Positions 3,850 to 5,591 of a DNA stretch of 5,591 nucleotides are shown one piece after another (the stretch's first letter is position 1; the number at the start of each line of letters is the position of its first letter). A program made the position numbers and the translations under genes. The DNA comes from Gallionella sp. UBA4737 (GTDB lineage: Bacteria > Pseudomonadota > Gammaproteobacteria > Burkholderiales > Gallionellaceae), in NCBI GenBank assembly GCA_002403995.1, contig DHIV01000138.1, positions 4,740 through 10,330 on the forward strand, read 5' to 3'. The notes below the pieces were generated by a model. That model saw only the letters and a list, made by a program, of their open reading frames with translations. It searched no databases and had not been told where the DNA came from.

Positions 3850-5591
3850 TCAATCGGGTCATCGACTGGTCATTGCGCAACCGGCTGCTGGTGCTGCTCT
3901 TCTCGCTGATGCTGGCGCTGGCTGGCATCTATGCAATGCGCGACATGACGCTGGATGCGATCCCCGATCTCTCCGATGCGCAGGTGATCGTCAAGACTTC
4001 CTGGCCCGGACAATCGCCGGACATCGTCGAAGACCAGGTCACTTACCCGCTCACCTCCGCATTCCTTTCGGTTCCCGGCTCGACCGCGGTGCGCGGCTTT
4101 TCGATGTATGGAGAATCCTACGTTTACATCATCTTCAAGGACGGCACCGACCCCTACTGGGCGCGCTCGCGCGTGCTGGAATATCTGAGCCAGATCGCTT
4201 CCCGCTTGCCGCAGGGTGTGACGCCAGCGCTTGGGCCGGATGCCTCCGGGGTCGGCTGGGTCTTCGAATATGCGCTGGTTGATCGCAATTATCGTTATGA
4301 CCAGGACCAGTTGCGCGCCGTGCAGGATTATTACCTCAAGTACGAACTGCAAAGCCTGCCCGGTGTCGCGGAAGTGGCCAGCGTCGGCGGCATCGTGCGG
4401 CAGTTCCAGATCGAGATCGACCCCAACCGTCTTGCCGCTTATCACATCACCGCAGAACAGGTGGCGAAGGCGGTGCGCGACAGCAACTCTGCCGGCGGCG
4501 GGGCGGTGATGGAAATGGGGCGCTCCGAATTCATGCTGCGCGAAAAAGGTTATCTCAAGTCGCTGGCCGATTTTGGCAAGATTCCCGTTTCGCTCGATAG
4601 CAATCGTATCCCTGTCCTGCTGCGCGATGTCGCGCACATCGGCATCGGCGGCGAGGCCAGGAGAGGCGTGACCGACCTCGACGGCGAGGGCGAAGCGCCG
4701 GGCGGCATCGTGGTGATGCGCTATGGTTCCAACGCGCTGGATACCGTGCAGGCGGTCAAGCAACGCCTCGCGGAGATCAAGTCCGGCTTGCCCGACGGCG
4801 TCGAAGTCGTCGTGACCTACGACCGCTCCGGCCTGATCCGCGATGCGGTCGACACACTGGACCGCAAGCTGATCGAAGAATCGCTGGTGGTCGCGCTGGT
4901 GTGTATCATTTTCCTGTTGCACTTGCGCTCCTCGCTGGTCGCGATCATGACCCTGCCGATCGGCATCCTGGCGGCTTTCGTCGTGATGCGTTTGCAGGGC
5001 GTGACCGCCAACATCATGTCGCTGGGCGGGATCGCGATCGCGATCGGCGCGATGATAGACGCGGCGATCGTGATGATAGAGAACATGCACAAGCATCTGG
5101 AACGTGGCGGCGAAAAAGCGAATCACTGGCAAGCCGCCCGGGCCAGCGCTCACGAAGTCGGACCCGCGCTATTCTTCTCGCTGCTGATCATCACGGTGTC
5201 TTTCCTGCCGGTGTTCGCGCTGACCGGCCAGGAAGGCAAACTTTTCTCGCCGCTCGCTTACACCAAGACTTACGCGATGGCTGCCGCTGCGTTGCTGGCC
5301 GTGACGCTGACCCCGGTCCTGATGGGCTATTTCGTCAGGGGAAAGATCAGGCCGGAAAGATCCAATCCGCTTAACCGGTTGTTGCAAGCGGTGTACCTGC
5401 CGCTGTTGAATCGCGCCTTCAAACACCGGAAGGAAACGATCTTTCTGGCGCTGCTGTTATTGCTGAGCGCGCTGTGGCCCGCCAGCAAGATTGGCAGCGA
5501 GTTCATGCCGCCATTGTACGAAGGCGACCTGCTTTACATGCCGACCACGCTGCCGGGGATTTCGCTGGACGAAGCGGCCAACATCCTGCAG
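3846..5591 (+). CDS. cusA: CusA-type RND pump for Cu(I)/Ag(I) efflux (3' end outside window)
   Basis: The proton-driven inner-membrane pump of the Cus system; the first 582 residues are present and the frame is open to the window edge (full-length homologues have about 1,040). The start MINRVIDWSLRNR fits the family, and an in-frame stop at 3828-3830 excludes a longer N-terminus. TM1 spans about 12-30. The periplasmic part carries DAIPDLSDAQVIVKTSWPGQ and DGTDPYWARSRVLEYL. A membrane bundle from about 343 holds NIMSLGGIAIAIGAMIDAA, placing M391, M403 and proton-relay D405 at the same numbers as in E. coli CusA. M478 corresponds to E. coli M486, and M565 in LLYMPTTLPG to substrate-binding M573. 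These methionines mark the monovalent-metal (HME4) group as opposed to the CzcA Zn/Co/Cd group. The gene follows cusB after a repeat-filled 165-base gap; no Shine-Dalgarno precedes its ATG. Confidence 0.95.
   Translation, partial: MINRVIDWSLRNRLLVLLFSLMLALAGIYAMRDMTLDAIPDLSDAQVIVKTSWPGQSPDIVEDQVTYPLTSAFLSVPGSTAVRGFSMYGESYVYIIFKDGTDPYWARSRVLEYLSQIASRLPQGVTPALGPDASGVGWVFEYALVDRNYRYDQDQLRAVQDYYLKYELQSLPGVAEVASVGGIVRQFQIEIDPNRLAAYHITAEQVAKAVRDSNSAGGGAVMEMGRSEFMLREKGYLKSLADFGKIPVSLDSNRIPVLLRDVAHIGIGGEARRGVTDLDGEGEAPGGIVVMRYGSNALDTVQAVKQRLAEIKSGLPDGVEVVVTYDRSGLIRDAVDTLDRKLIEESLVVALVCIIFLLHLRSSLVAIMTLPIGILAAFVVMRLQGVTANIMSLGGIAIAIGAMIDAAIVMIENMHKHLERGGEKANHWQAARASAHEVGPALFFSLLIITVSFLPVFALTGQEGKLFSPLAYTKTYAMAAAALLAVTLTPVLMGYFVRGKIRPERSNPLNRLLQAVYLPLLNRAFKHRKETIFLALLLLLSALWPASKIGSEFMPPLYEGDLLYMPTTLPGISLDEAANILQ

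Noticed and set aside
3870..5153. 427-residue open frame on the minus strand opposite cusA
   Set aside because: It is antisense to a clear CusA reading frame in a GC-rich gene; its His/Asp/Arg-rich composition is that of a codon shadow and it has no recognisable domain.
4901..5374. 157-residue plus-strand frame inside cusA
   Set aside because: It is an out-of-frame shadow: the CusA frame is uninterrupted here, and the alternative product is a low-complexity Arg/Asp-rich sequence.

Overview
The window reads as a chromosomal segment of a betaproteobacterium of the nitrifier or iron-oxidiser type (Nitrosomonadaceae, Gallionellaceae or relatives). This rests on gene order and protein style, not on a marker gene, so the family is an inference. 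All genes lie on the + strand and fall into two blocks separated by a strong intrinsic terminator.

Block 1 (1-2309) is a periplasmic nitrogen-oxide module. It holds the C-terminal tail of an upstream gene (1-156), a diheme cytochrome c (192-872), a monoheme cytochrome c (862-1221) that overlaps it, and a two-domain copper nitrite reductase, nirK (1294-2262). A rho-independent terminator at 2283-2309 ends the block. The order diheme cytochrome, monoheme cytochrome, nirK matches the ncgABC-nirK operon of Nitrosomonas europaea. By position the truncated first gene would then be ncgA, a two-domain multicopper oxidase; its visible tail has no copper motif, so this is contextual. NirK reduces nitrite to nitric oxide, and the two cytochromes are plausible electron carriers to it or handlers of its product.

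Block 2 (2340-5591, running off the edge) is a copper/silver efflux system. It holds a CusB-type membrane-fusion protein with an N-terminal Cys/His metal-binding domain, then a CusA-type RND pump whose first 582 residues are present. The CusA methionine relay and proton-relay aspartate support monovalent Cu/Ag specificity. No outer-membrane CusC component is visible. The two blocks share a copper theme, but the terminator implies separate transcription.

The least ordinary parts are the translation-initiation regions and the gaps. The diheme cytochrome gene has a nearly exact tandem copy of its ribosome-binding site and first codons. The nirK leader has a 9/10 match to an FNR-type dyad. The 165-base cusB-cusA gap holds a long imperfect inverted repeat built from 10-base units. 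A possible 25-codon leader ORF with its own Shine-Dalgarno sequence stops by an ATGA overlap on the cusA start, which itself has no visible Shine-Dalgarno. The repeat and leader ORF are the best candidates for something undescribed.
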